Of a DNA stretch of 64,000 bases, positions 1-8,371 are shown piece after piece (within the stretch, counting starts at the first letter, position 1; each line of letters begins with the position of its first letter). Origin of the DNA: Psychrobacillus mangrovi (GTDB lineage: Bacteria; Bacillota; Bacilli; Bacillales_A; Planococcaceae); assembly GCF_037104765.1 (NCBI RefSeq), contig NZ_JBAWSY010000005.1:1-64000 (forward strand), read 5' to 3'. Below the pieces are notes generated by a model that had not been told where the DNA came from, made no database searches, and worked only from the letters and a program-made list of their open reading frames with translations. The translations under genes and the position numbers were made by a program.

Positions 1-215
1 AAACGTCGACTATCAGTTGCCGGGTGAGAAAATTAGAGATGGTGGAAATAGGATAGGTATGGTTTTGACCTATCCTGTTTTCACCATCCCAGCAAGCGGT
101 AGCGCGGTAGCAAAAGAAAAAACGTCGTGAATTAATTTGTCTACTTTCTTTACAGAAGACCAGAATACCCTAAATCCTCTCCTTTAAGAGGAATGGAAAA
201 GCATTTTAGATTGAC
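1..215. other. Gene-free left edge with a long imperfect hairpin
   Basis: I see no convincing gene here. Positions 38-88 form a long imperfect inverted repeat: GATGGTG at 38-44 pairs with CACCATC at 82-88, and TAGGATAGGT pairs with ACCTATCCT nearer the loop. The octamer AAACGTCG occurs at base 1 and again near 120. The stretch could be the tail of a structured element or a decayed repeat that begins before the window. Confidence 0.4.
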
Positions 216-260
216 AAAGGCGACTTTCCGTTTATTTATAAACGATATGTCGCCTTTTTT
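216..260 (+). terminator. Rho-independent terminator, plus-strand polarity
   Basis: AAGGCGAC and GTCGCCTT form the stem ends, with an inner CGTTTAT/ATAAACG stem, followed on the plus strand by a run of six T. The minus-strand side lacks a clean T run, so it mainly serves rightward transcription, although the leftward phnA-like gene stops at 267 and may use it too. Confidence 0.6.
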
Positions 261-266
261 CTAACC

Positions 267-608
267 TTATATCTTCTTAACAAATTCAGATTTTAATTTC
301 ATAGCTCCAAAACCTTCAATTTTGCAGTCTATATTATGTTCTCCATCTACTAACCGAATACTTTTGACTTTTGTACCGATTTTTAACGTAGAAGAACTTC
401 CCTTTACTTTTAGATCTTTAATTACAGTTACGGAGTCACCATCAATCAAGACGTTTCCATTTGCATCTTTGACAATCTTTTCATCTTCCATTTTTTCACT
501 ATCTGTATCTAAATTCCACTCATGCGCACACTCTGGACAAACGAAAAGATTCCCATCCTCATATGTATATTCCGAGTTACATTTTGGACAATTTGGTAAA
601 GCAGGCAT
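267..608 (-). CDS. PhnA/YjdM-family zinc-ribbon protein
   Basis: This is a 113-residue cytoplasmic protein of the PhnA (YjdM) family, despite the name not required for phosphonate cleavage in known cases; its biochemical role is unsettled. Residues 1-35 form a zinc ribbon with two Cys pairs (CPKC near 8 and CPEC near 24). The rest is the compact PhnA domain with KDANGN and DGDSVTVIKDLKVKG signatures. The length is normal for the family. The start is ATG preceded by GGAGG, and a TATAAT box lies about 35 bases upstream. It seems to be transcribed alone, between two hairpins. The family call is firm and the function is unknown. Confidence 0.9.
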   Translation of the reverse strand: MPALPNCPKCNSEYTYEDGNLFVCPECAHEWNLDTDSEKMEDEKIVKDANGNVLIDGDSVTVIKDLKVKGSSSTLKIGTKVKSIRLVDGEHNIDCKIEGFGAMKLKSEFVKKI

Positions 609-642
609 AATTGCATTTCCTCCATTTCATATACTGCATACT

Positions 643-648
643 ATTATA
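643..648 (-). promoter_or_regulatory. Candidate -10 box for the phnA-like gene
   Basis: TATAAT reads on the minus strand 35 bases upstream of the ATG. The hexamer 17 bases further upstream is a poor -35, so this is only a -10 call. Confidence 0.4.
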
Positions 649-677
649 CAAGAACGATTATTAATTTCATCTCCAAA

Positions 678-724
678 TAAAAAAAGAGTTTACATTTAAA
701 TTCGTTAAATTGTAAACTCTTTTG
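678..724 (-). terminator. Terminator upstream of the phnA-like gene
   Basis: AGAGTTTACATTTAA and TTAAATTGTAAACTCT form a long stem with a loop of about five bases. On the minus strand it runs into seven T. It would end leftward transcripts coming from the Yip1-like gene about 290 bases away. Confidence 0.7.
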
Positions 725-809
725 ACTTTTAGCTTCGCTAACCATCATTGTTGTTTTTCTATTCATTTCATCACAGTCTGGAACCAAACTGTATTTATGC
801 ATGTGTCAC

Positions 810-902
810 CAGGATGTGCGCCTTACACGCCGCATGAGCGCGAAGAATGAGACTCATATTGCGGTGGCTCATGCGTAGCGCGCGGCAAGCGTACATCCGT
901 GT
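810..902. repeat. GC-rich palindromic repeat, short copy
   Basis: This is an imperfect palindrome beginning CAGGATGTGCGCC and ending with ACATCCGTG, much richer in GC than its surroundings. It matches the ends of the two ~125 bp elements at 4531-4654 and 4918-5042 but lacks their middle block (CCCGTAAAGGATGCGGGAGCG). It fills the gene-free interval between the phnA-like and Yip1-like genes. No ORF is seen in it. Confidence 0.75.
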
Positions 903-1013
903 GGTTAAAATAGCGTCACGTTTATGAAACTATGTGCTTTTTACTAGTAGATAAGTGCGGTCAGCGCGAATTGATCCTGTGCAGAATAACAATTATTCAA
1001 TAGGGCATACCTT

Positions 1014-1667
1014 TTAATAAGATGGCACAAAAATTGAGAATATTACGATTATCATTATGATGAATACTATTATACCGAATATTATAGAGGGAATGATTAG
1101 AGTTGCAAATCCTTTCCAGCTAGAAAACTGATGAACTTCTCCAATTGCTTTACTTTGGATGACAACCATCCAAATAGAATAAATAAGAGTTAACAAGGAT
1201 GAAATTAAGAACCAAATAATTGACCCAGCGCTAAAATCGCCTGTTTTCATTATAAATAAATTATTGCGAACAAAAATGAAGGACAAAATCCAATATGGTG
1301 TCAACCAAATACTTGGAACCATAACTATTCCCATCATCTTGGCCATCTCTTTAAATGTACCAAATCCACCAAACCATTTTCCTACGACTGTATAAATTAC
1401 AGTTCCAATACCTACAGAGATTAATCCAAATAAAGGTCCTAGTACAATAATGGCTATTATTAAAAACCACAAGGAAATTTCAAAACTTTTACTTATTTCA
1501 CTAGCACCACTTATGCTATTAGATATTCCTGCGATCGCTGCTAGTGTAAGTGTATATTTTAATTCTTTATAATCGAGTACATAGCGCACTGTTTTTCTTG
1601 TGGACATCCATATGGTGAAAAATGGATTTAGCTTTTCTACTTCCTGGTTCACTTTTTCTTGTGACAT
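1014..1667 (-). CDS. Yip1-domain membrane protein
   Basis: This 217-residue integral membrane protein has a short cytoplasmic N terminus (about 45 residues, with NPFFTIWMSTRKTVRYVLD) followed by five or so hydrophobic segments near residues 45-60, 65-95, 110-130, 145-170 and 185-212. The layout and the NPF-x-WxxTR-TxR start are typical of bacterial YIP1-family proteins, whose function is not known. The start is ATG with GGAGG a few bases upstream. It stands alone on the minus strand with SIMPL upstream. The family call is fair; no enzymatic motif is visible. Confidence 0.75.
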   Translation of the reverse strand: MSQEKVNQEVEKLNPFFTIWMSTRKTVRYVLDYKELKYTLTLAAIAGISNSISGASEISKSFEISLWFLIIAIIVLGPLFGLISVGIGTVIYTVVGKWFGGFGTFKEMAKMMGIVMVPSIWLTPYWILSFIFVRNNLFIMKTGDFSAGSIIWFLISSLLTLIYSIWMVVIQSKAIGEVHQFSSWKGFATLIIPSIIFGIIVFIIMIIVIFSIFVPSY

Positions 1668-1776
1668 TTAATCCCTCCAACCTATTAGTTTAGTTTAATA
1701 CTATCATCTTTTTCAGTTTCTAAACCTTTTAATATACGACACGATCAATTTATTCATTTTCGATACTTCCCTATCT

Positions 1777-1809
1777 AAAAAAAGCCGTTTGATTGTGTAT
1801 CAAACAGCC
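1777..1809 (-). terminator. Terminator of the SIMPL gene
   Basis: GCCGTTTGAT at 1784-1793 pairs with ATCAAACAGC at 1799-1808 around a five-base loop. The minus strand then runs into seven T, 17 bases after the SIMPL stop codon. Confidence 0.85.
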
Positions 1810-1825
1810 TAATAATACGATTAAT

Positions 1826-2476
1826 TTAGTATTGATATTTAACTCTAACAGTTGCATTGATCGTAATTTGTCCTTGTTCAATTGGTGTAGAGAAGGTCTG
1901 GTTAGCCATAGCAACCGATTTATAAAGGATGGGCACAGTTTCCCTTTCTTCTACAACTTCAATTGGCTGGGGATGCAAAGCCAACTTCATCGTCTCGGCA
2001 ATCGTTTTTGCTTTAGTTTGGGCATTTTTAAGTGCTAATCGAAGTGCTTGTTGGTAATAAGGATCTGCATTTTCAATTTTAAATTGAATTCCAGAAATAC
2101 GGTTTGCCCCATTTTGAATAGCAGTATCTATGACACTTCCTATTTTGCTAGTATCTCTCACCTTAACGGTTAATGCATTGGTAACCTCATATCCTCTGAA
2201 AATTTGTCTTCCTTCCACATAGTCGTATTGCGGAAGAACATTAAATGCCGCTGTCTGAATATCCTCTCTAGGTATATTCAGCTGTAAAAGCGATTGTATC
2301 ACCCGATTCATGATGTCAGCGTTTTCCTGTTGTGCTCCTCTTACATCTTTCCCTTCCGTACTTACTTCTATTTGGATTTGGACATAGTTTGGTTGTACAG
2401 AAATCTCTCCATCACCCCTTACTGTAATAACGCGTAAAGGAGGAAATAATTGGCCTCGCATCGTTTGATAATACAT
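1826..2476 (-). CDS. SIMPL (DUF541) domain protein
   Basis: The 216-residue protein belongs to the SIMPL/DUF541 family (relatives include the oxidative-stress protein Bp26 and B. subtilis YdgH-like proteins); the molecular role is not defined. The hallmark N-terminal strand ITVRGDGEISVQPNYVQIQIEV sits at residues 17-38, followed by the repeated beta-alpha elements to the C terminus. No signal peptide is evident, unlike many Gram-negative members, so it may be cytoplasmic or released by another route. An upstream in-frame TTG would add one residue, but the ATG at 2476 is better placed behind AAAGGTGG. It is monocistronic with its own terminator. Confidence 0.85.
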   Translation of the reverse strand: MYYQTMRGQLFPPLRVITVRGDGEISVQPNYVQIQIEVSTEGKDVRGAQQENADIMNRVIQSLLQLNIPREDIQTAAFNVLPQYDYVEGRQIFRGYEVTNALTVKVRDTSKIGSVIDTAIQNGANRISGIQFKIENADPYYQQALRLALKNAQTKAKTIAETMKLALHPQPIEVVEERETVPILYKSVAMANQTFSTPIEQGQITINATVRVKYQY

Positions 2477-2631
2477 CAACTGCCACCTTTCGAATAATTC
2501 CTACTAACTATCCTATGCTCTTTGTATTTAAAAATTGTCATTTTATCATCTAGGTGATTTGCTCACAAATATCGATTTAGTTCATAAACTAAATAATTAT
2601 GACTACATGCACTATAAAGGAGTTTGTATAT

Positions 2632-3246
2632 ATGAAAGAATCAAAGGTTCAATTATTTCCACTAACCCTTTCTAAGGATAACAACCAAAGTACTTTTACC
2701 CAGAATCCCAGGTTAGAATTAATGGAAGAACAAAAAACATTAAACCTCCATTTAATGAAAAGTGTTGCTGATCTGGAATTGTCATACCAAAAAATATTAG
2801 AGGGCATGCAAAAGCAAGAAGAAGTATTAAATATTCAGGGGAAAAACCAAAGAAAACAGTTTGAATCTCTTAAGAAAAGTTTACTTGAAATCACTAAGAC
2901 TTCAAAGAGCTACAAATCCTCCATGAATGAACATTTAGGAAAGCAAACTGCATTTAACAAGATGATAATTAGACGTTCTAGTATTCAAAATGAAGTATTA
3001 AATCGAATTCAACGAAATAGCGATAAACAAGAATCTATTATAAAGAGGTATTTTAAGGCAGTTCTAGATAAGCTTGATAAAAATGAGGTCAATACCGCTA
3101 AATACACGGAAAGATTAAAAGCTCTTGAACAAAGTAACGAACAAATACTTGCGAAAATAGAACTGCACGCAACGCATGGATCTCTGCAGAATGAGTCGCT
3201 CCCACAACATCCTATGAAAATAGATACAATTCAATTAAAGAATTAA
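2632..3246 (+). CDS. Coiled-coil protein of unknown function
   Basis: I do not recognise this 204-residue protein. It is strongly hydrophilic, rich in Lys, Glu, Gln and Ser, and predicted by eye to be helical and coiled-coil from about residue 25 to 180, with heptad-like Leu/Ile spacing. No membrane segment, signal peptide or catalytic motif is visible. The frame is open from an ATG at 2599, but the ATG at 2632 has AAAGGAG nine bases upstream and is preferred. It is the only rightward gene in the first 12 kb and has no partner genes. A structural or cell-envelope associated role is possible but unsupported. Confidence 0.7.
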   Translation: MKESKVQLFPLTLSKDNNQSTFTQNPRLELMEEQKTLNLHLMKSVADLELSYQKILEGMQKQEEVLNIQGKNQRKQFESLKKSLLEITKTSKSYKSSMNEHLGKQTAFNKMIIRRSSIQNEVLNRIQRNSDKQESIIKRYFKAVLDKLDKNEVNTAKYTERLKALEQSNEQILAKIELHATHGSLQNESLPQHPMKIDTIQLKN

Positions 3247-3292
3247 GACTATAGCTATATTTTTATTTCAAAAATGACGCATAACAAAACCT

Positions 3293-3326
3293 ATAAATAA
3301 AAGATATCCAGCATTTGCCGGATATC
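3293..3326 (-). terminator. Terminator of the LysM/3D gene
   Basis: GATATCC and GGATATC close a stem with inner GC pairs; the minus strand continues into TTTTATTTAT. It lies just after the stop of the cell-wall protein gene and may also limit the converging coiled-coil gene. Confidence 0.7.
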
Positions 3327-3337
3327 TATCTAAAAGT

Positions 3338-4243
3338 TTAATCTAAAATTTTAACTTTAACTGTTTTGCGTCCCCAATTGATTGCATCTTGTTTATCTGG
3401 TATAAATATATCTATTTTATTTCCTTTAATTGCTCCGCCAGTATCTCCAGCAATCGCTTCACCATAGCCTTCTACCCAAACACGAGAACCGAGTGGAATA
3501 ACAGATGGATCTACAGAGATAACTTTTTGGTTCGGATTAGCATTTAAGTCAATTCCAGTAGCTGTCACACCGGAGCATCCTTCACAAGATGCTGTATAAG
3601 CAGTGGAAGTAACCGTAAGCTCTTTTGCAGTAGATTCTGCAGGAGCTGAATTTTTAACAGTTGCCGGCGCAGGTGCTGTAGTTTTTGTTGTAGCTGGTTC
3701 TGCAGTTTTTACAGTTGGCACAGTCGCTGGTGCTGGTGCTGGTGCTGGTGTTGTAGTTTTTGCCTCAGCTGGTTCTGGTGCCGGTGCTGGTGCTGCAGTT
3801 TTTTCTGTAGCTGGTGCTGATGTATTTTCAGTTGTATTAGTTACAGGTGCTGTTTGTAAGGAAGCCGAATCTACTTTGGATTCAACCTTTTTCGTTCCCT
3901 CGATAACTAATTCATCTCCGGGAAAAATTAAATCGCTTGTAAGCTGATTACTTTCCATTAACTCATCCACCGACAGACCATTTAAAAGTGCAATTTGGAA
4001 AAGTGTTTCACCTTGAAGGACAACATGTGTTTCTTCAACCTTTAACTGCTGTAATGGATATATTAATGTTGAATCTAGTTCGTTCCATTCTTGTAAATCT
4101 TGTACACTTACGTTATTTTCTCTAGAAATAGCCCAAAGTGTATCTCCTTTTTCTACCGTATGAACGGTTGATGCGGAAGCTTGTCCCGCCGCTCCTACTG
4201 ATAGTGCTGCGATTGCGGTTAGTGCAACAATGTGTTTTTTCAT
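3338..4243 (-). CDS. Secreted LysM and 3D-domain cell-wall protein (YocH-like)
   Basis: The 301-residue precursor starts at the ATG at 4243 behind GGGAGGAAAT; a longer open frame upstream has no ribosome site. Residues 1-24 are a signal peptide ending in an ASA-type cleavage site. Two LysM peptidoglycan-binding motifs follow (about 26-70 and 72-117, with VEKGDTLWAIS and VLQGETLFQIA). A low-complexity Ala/Pro/Thr linker with repeated PAPAPAP blocks spans about 130-210. The C terminus (about 212-301) is a 3D domain with conserved Asp residues (GTxID, VDPSVIPLGSRV, AGDTGG, KIDIF), shared with Rpf-like and MltA-like murein enzymes. B. subtilis YocH has the same layout and is controlled by WalRK; that regulation is inferred here. 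Confidence 0.9.
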   Translation of the reverse strand: MKKHIVALTAIAALSVGAAGQASASTVHTVEKGDTLWAISRENNVSVQDLQEWNELDSTLIYPLQQLKVEETHVVLQGETLFQIALLNGLSVDELMESNQLTSDLIFPGDELVIEGTKKVESKVDSASLQTAPVTNTTENTSAPATEKTAAPAPAPEPAEAKTTTPAPAPAPATVPTVKTAEPATTKTTAPAPATVKNSAPAESTAKELTVTSTAYTASCEGCSGVTATGIDLNANPNQKVISVDPSVIPLGSRVWVEGYGEAIAGDTGGAIKGNKIDIFIPDKQDAINWGRKTVKVKILD

Positions 4244-4530
4244 AAAATGAATTTCCTCCCTTTCACTAACGAGACCTATCTTACCACGCGAAGATGTCAG
4301 TAGCATTTCAAAATGGTTAGAGAGAGTTATCAATTAAATGACAAGATTCGACACATTGTTATATTTGTAATATATAAGATAAAAGCACTTTCTAATTTAG
4401 GTTCATTCTAACTTAGCTTTTTAAGGTAGCTTTTCTTTTCTATTACGGATACTTTCAGGATGCGCCTACATTGAATAGCGGACCCTAGGTAACTATTTCT
4501 GGAAAGTGTTATTAAATTAACGGATGTTAT

Positions 4531-4654
4531 CAGGATGTGCGCCTCCCAAGCCGCAAGAGCTCAAGAATGAGAACCCGTAAAGGATGCGGGAGCGACGAAG
4601 GTGCGACTCATCCTGTGGAAGCTCATGCGTAGCGTGCTGCAAGCGCACATCCGT
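4531..4654. repeat. GC-rich palindromic repeat, long copy 1
   Basis: This ~124 bp imperfect palindrome starts CAGGATGTGCGCC and ends GCACATCCGTG. It contains CCCGTAAAGGATGCGGGAGC in the middle. It is a near match to 4918-5042 and, at its ends, to 810-902. It has no ORF and would fold into a long branched hairpin. Confidence 0.8.
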
Positions 4655-4715
4655 GTTTCTAATCTCTAAGTATCTTTTTTGTGAGAATTTGAACAGGATA
4701 CATCACCAACTATAA

Positions 4716-4813
4716 GCATTCGCGCTGGCCGCCCGTCCGCATGAGCCGCTGCATGCGCAAGCGCATTTTGCTGTCTCATACGGCACGTCTTGCGGCTGGC
4801 AAGGCGCGAATGC
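4716..4813. repeat. GC-rich palindrome of a different sequence
   Basis: GCATTCGCGC at 4716-4725 pairs with GCGCGAATGC at 4804-4813, with an inner GGCCGC/GCGGC stem. The length and GC content resemble the flanking repeats but the sequence is different, so it seems to be a separate family sitting between two copies of the first. Confidence 0.7.
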
Positions 4814-4917
4814 AAGTGACCCTATTGGATAGGTCGAAGTCTAATCTATTAAACGTTTTACAATAAATAGCCTGAATACAGATCTTGATTAACTTCTTAC
4901 TGTATAAACAGAATTCT

Positions 4918-5042
4918 CAGGATGTGCGCCTTACAAGCCGCAAGAGCGCGGAGAATGAGCCCCCGTAAAGGATGCGGGAGCGACGAAGGAGCGACTCATC
5001 CTGCGGAGGCTCATGCGTAGCGTGCGGCAAGCGCACATCCGT
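4918..5042. repeat. GC-rich palindromic repeat, long copy 2
   Basis: This is the best-preserved copy of the element at 4531-4654, with the same order of blocks and only scattered differences. It ends about 90 bases before the terminator of the liv operon. Confidence 0.8.
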
Positions 5043-5131
5043 CTTTTCAAATTTTATAAATTATAATGCTAATTCGCCATAAGTTAATATCTATTGAAAT
5101 TTTATGGAACAGGGACTATTCCTTCAAACTA

Positions 5132-5166
5132 AAGAACGATCGCACGTTATACATGCAATCGTTCTT
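5132..5166 (-). terminator. Terminator of the liv-type operon
   Basis: AAGAACGATCGC pairs with GCAATCGTTCTT; the minus strand then reads TTTAGTTTG. It lies six bases beyond the livF stop codon. Confidence 0.7.
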
Positions 5167-5171
5167 ATAAA

Positions 5172-5963
5172 TCACCAAACTACTCTTTGGCGACGTCTAT
5201 ATACTTTGTTTTCTTTGTAATTTTTCTCTCCTTCTTTTCCAATTCCTAAATAATGTTCTCGTACTTCTTCGTTAGATAATAAATATTCTGCATTACCCTG
5301 CATGACCACTCTACCATTCTCCATTATATATCCGTAGTCAGCTATAGAGAGGGCAACATTAGCATTTTGCTCTACTACTAAAATAGAAGTACCTTCTTCT
5401 TCATTAATCTGTTTGATGTTCTGAAAAATCTCTTTCACGAGTAACGGTGCAATTCCTAAAGAAGGCTCATCCAGAAGTAGTAGTTTTGGTTTAGCCATAA
5501 TCCCCCTACCAATAGCGAGCATTTGTTGCTCCCCGCCTGATAGGAAACCCGCTTTTCTTGACTGCAAGTCTTTTAGTTTAGGAAAATAAACGTAAATTTT
5601 CTCCATGTCCTCTTTAATATTCGTACGATCCTTACGAGAATAAGCTCCTGCCAATAGATTTTCTTCGACTGTCAAATCTCTAAATATGCGCCTACCCTCC
5701 ATGCAAAGAAATATACCATTCCTTACAATCGCGTCTGGGGTAATATCGTTTAGATTCTTCCCTTCCAACTGGATTGTTCCATCTGTAATTTGTCCTCCAT
5801 CACCGTTTAGCAGTCCAGAAATAGCTTTAAGTGTTGTCGATTTTCCAGCTCCATTGCTACCCAGTAATGCAACAATCTTACCTTCCGGAACATGAAGGGA
5901 CATACCTTTCAAAGCCAAAATGATTTTCGAATAGACCACTTCTATATTATTGACATGGAGCAT
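5172..5963 (-). CDS. Branched-chain amino acid type ABC transporter ATPase (LivF family)
   Basis: This 263-residue cytoplasmic ATPase energises the importer together with LivG. Walker A is GSNGAGKST near residue 36, the signature LSGGEQQ near 147, and Walker B LLLLDEPSLG near 167. Residues 1-235 match LivF closely. The last ~25 residues are a basic tail (KENKVYRRRQR) beyond the usual end. The ATG at 5963 is chosen because AGGAGG is seven bases upstream; an in-frame ATG six codons earlier lies before that site. It is the last gene of the operon. Liv-type substrate assignment cannot be trusted: the linked acyl-CoA synthetase suggests a carboxylate rather than leucine. Confidence 0.9.
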   Translation of the reverse strand: MLHVNNIEVVYSKIILALKGMSLHVPEGKIVALLGSNGAGKSTTLKAISGLLNGDGGQITDGTIQLEGKNLNDITPDAIVRNGIFLCMEGRRIFRDLTVEENLLAGAYSRKDRTNIKEDMEKIYVYFPKLKDLQSRKAGFLSGGEQQMLAIGRGIMAKPKLLLLDEPSLGIAPLLVKEIFQNIKQINEEEGTSILVVEQNANVALSIADYGYIMENGRVVMQGNAEYLLSNEEVREHYLGIGKEGEKNYKENKVYRRRQRVVW

Positions 5964-6017
5964 TAAATATCCTCCTTTCAAGAAAAGTCGTTGTATTAAT
6001 CTGCTGATTAGTCTTTA

Positions 6018-7235
6018 TTAGTCTTTATGGCTAAAATATTCAGTTAATGGTTCCCATTTTCCGTCTTTTACAATACCTAGTCGTGTTTGCTCAGTACCAG
6101 TATGATTTTCTGCACTAAAGCTAACAGGAGCCCCTAAGCCACCAAGATCTAAATCTTGTAAAGACTCTAGACCAGAACGAATTTCTTCACCAGATAAATC
6201 GCCATCTGGATGTTTTTTTGCAGCTTCTGCAATGCCTGCTGTTAAAATTTTCGCAGCTGTCCATCCTTGGATGAATTTTTGATTAATATCATCTATTGTC
6301 TTTCCTTCAGCTTCTAAATATTCCTTAACCTCAGCCATTCCCGGAAGATCTTCATAAGGCATAGCGTGTGAAAGAATACCAATATACCCTTCTGCAATAT
6401 CTTCCCCTACAATGGAAATCACACCTTCACCGGATGCCCAGTTCAATCCAATGAATTGCGTATCTATTCCAAGAGTATTAGCATCTCTTAGAATTGTTGC
6501 TGTTGCTCCCCATGTTTCTTGAATAATTGCATAATCTGGATTTTTCTTTTCCATATTCAATAATTGAGATTGGGCTTCTGTCGCTCGAACATCAACGATT
6601 TGTTCATCGACAACTTCAATACCAATTTCAGCCGCATATGCTTTAATATCTTCAATTGGTGAGCGTCCAAACGCCGTGTCGTTATACAATAAAGCTACCG
6701 TTGGATTAGAACCTTTATGGTTATCTTTAATCCATTTCAAAGCAGAGCGACCTTGGTCTGAATAAGATGCTGCAACTAGAAAGTTATATGGGCTTTCATC
6801 TAAATTCTTCAAACTCTCTGAGTATGAAGCTGAGAAGAATGGAAGTTTATCATTAGCAACTTGCTGACGTAAAGCTTCCGTATCCCCAGTCCCCCAACCA
6901 AGTACTGCAGAAACCTTTTCTTTGTCACGAAGTTCTTGATAGATTTTCTGTGCTTCCGGAATTTCATATGCATAATCTTTTCCTTTTAATTCTAAACTGA
7001 TTCCCTCTACTCCACCTTTACTTGCTAAATACTTGAAATACGCTTGTTCACCTTCGGCATATGGCGTCCCTACATCTCCAGTGCCACCCGTAATATCATA
7101 AAGTCCACCAATGACAACCGTTCTTTCTGAAACATTACCATTTACAGCTACTTTTTCATCCGAACATGCACCGAGCATTAATGCGGTAGTCATTATTCCG
7201 ATTAATGCACTAGTAACCTTACTTCTGCTTTTCAT
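6018..7235 (-). CDS. ABC transporter substrate-binding lipoprotein (LivK/Peripla_BP_6)
   Basis: This 405-residue lipoprotein captures the substrate outside the membrane. Residues 1-23 are a lipoprotein signal with lipobox LGAC, Cys being residue 24. The mature part is the type I periplasmic-binding fold typical of amino acid, amide and aromatic-acid binders (GLYDITGGTGDVGTPYAEGE near 44, LGWGTGDTEALR near 117, VALLYNDTAFGR near 180). It lies between livM and livF in the same orientation. Proteins of this family linked to AMP-forming ligases often bind aromatic or fatty acids, so the ligand is open. Confidence 0.9.
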   Translation of the reverse strand: MKSRSKVTSALIGIMTTALMLGACSDEKVAVNGNVSERTVVIGGLYDITGGTGDVGTPYAEGEQAYFKYLASKGGVEGISLELKGKDYAYEIPEAQKIYQELRDKEKVSAVLGWGTGDTEALRQQVANDKLPFFSASYSESLKNLDESPYNFLVAASYSDQGRSALKWIKDNHKGSNPTVALLYNDTAFGRSPIEDIKAYAAEIGIEVVDEQIVDVRATEAQSQLLNMEKKNPDYAIIQETWGATATILRDANTLGIDTQFIGLNWASGEGVISIVGEDIAEGYIGILSHAMPYEDLPGMAEVKEYLEAEGKTIDDINQKFIQGWTAAKILTAGIAEAAKKHPDGDLSGEEIRSGLESLQDLDLGGLGAPVSFSAENHTGTEQTRLGIVKDGKWEPLTEYFSHKD

Positions 7236-7305
7236 TCATAATCCCCCTTATTTTATATAAAAAGAAGCACATATTTTTTATATATGGCTCCTAACATCCC
7301 TTTGT

Positions 7306-8367
7306 TTAATAGGAAAAAGGCCATAATCTAAAATATTTTTTAATATTAAGCCAAATATGAGCTAATCCACCTGGTTCAAATATTAAAAATAGAATAATAG
7401 CTGCTCCAAACACAAAATCTTTCAAGGCTGAGAACAGTTGGTATAAATCAGGCATAAAGCCTGCCAGTATATCAATGAGTGAACCTAGACCAACAGGCAA
7501 GAGTGTAATAAAGGCCGCCCCTAATATAGAACCAAATACACTGCCTAACCCTCCGATTAATATCATTGCTAAGTATTGAATAGATACATGAAAATTATAA
7601 AGTTCTGGGCTAACAATCATCGTATAATGTGCCAGCAATGCACCTGCGATTCCTACAAAAAAGGAGCTGATCGCAAAAGCCATGACTTTATATTTGAATA
7701 AGTTGATACCCATTATTTGAGCTGCTATATCCCGATCGCGAACAGCGAGGAAAGCTCGTCCTGTACGTGTTCTTAATAAGTTAGTTGCATACATAACCGT
7801 CAGCAAAAGAATGATTACACATAGGTAGTAATAGCCTGTATTGCTCGATAAAGAAAACTCCCCAATAGTCGGGCGACTAAGTACCATCCCCGCTGTACCT
7901 CCTGTTAAACCATCCCATCTACTTATGACAAAGAGAATGATAACCTGTGCTGCTAGGGTCGCAATTGCTAAGTACAAACCATTTAAGCGTAAGGATGGAA
8001 TTCCAAAAAGACCTCCTATAATCGCTGTCACAATTCCCGCTAGTGGCAGTGATATCCAAAAGCTTAAACCTAATGTAGATGTTAAAATAGCTGAAGTATA
8101 ACCGCCAACACCTAGAAAGGCTCCCACACCTATTGATATTTGACCCGTAAAGCCTGTTAAAATATTTAGTCCGATAGCTCCAACAGATGATATTGCACAT
8201 AAAGTTATTAGACCTATCCAGTAATTGGACACAAAAAGAGGAAGTGAAAGAACGATCAGAACGATGAGTAGTGCTTTTATTTTAGATCCGGTAGTTCCAA
8301 ACATTTTCATATCATCACTATAAGAAGTTTTATAGTTACCGCTTTCCCTCACGAATAAATTTCGCAC
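7306..8367 (-). CDS. ABC transporter permease (LivM family)
   Basis: This 353-residue membrane protein forms half of the transport channel. About nine hydrophobic segments cover residues 30-340, with the family motif ISIGVGAFLGVGGYTSA near 75 and the cytoplasmic coupling loop RDRDIAAQIMGIN near 208. The GTG at 8367 is preferred because AAAGGG lies nine bases upstream within the end of livH, leaving only four bases between the genes and suggesting translational coupling. A longer frame back to 8409 has no ribosome site. It pairs with LivH. Confidence 0.88.
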   Translation of the reverse strand: MRNLFVRESGNYKTSYSDDMKMFGTTGSKIKALLIVLIVLSLPLFVSNYWIGLITLCAISSVGAIGLNILTGFTGQISIGVGAFLGVGGYTSAILTSTLGLSFWISLPLAGIVTAIIGGLFGIPSLRLNGLYLAIATLAAQVIILFVISRWDGLTGGTAGMVLSRPTIGEFSLSSNTGYYYLCVIILLLTVMYATNLLRTRTGRAFLAVRDRDIAAQIMGINLFKYKVMAFAISSFFVGIAGALLAHYTMIVSPELYNFHVSIQYLAMILIGGLGSVFGSILGAAFITLLPVGLGSLIDILAGFMPDLYQLFSALKDFVFGAAIILFLIFEPGGLAHIWLNIKKYFRLWPFSY

Positions 8368-8371
8368 AACC

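Noticed and set aside
322..699. Plus-strand frame of 125 codons
   Set aside because: It lies opposite the PhnA-like gene and a terminator, without a ribosome site.
3603..3947. Ala/Gly/Val-rich plus-strand frame of 114 codons
   Set aside because: It is the antisense of the Ala/Pro/Thr linker of the LysM/3D protein; the repeats of that linker keep the other strand open.
4848..4862. cre-like sequence around TTAAACGTTTTACA
   Set aside because: The CG pair is one base out of register with the cre consensus and no promoter lies next to it.
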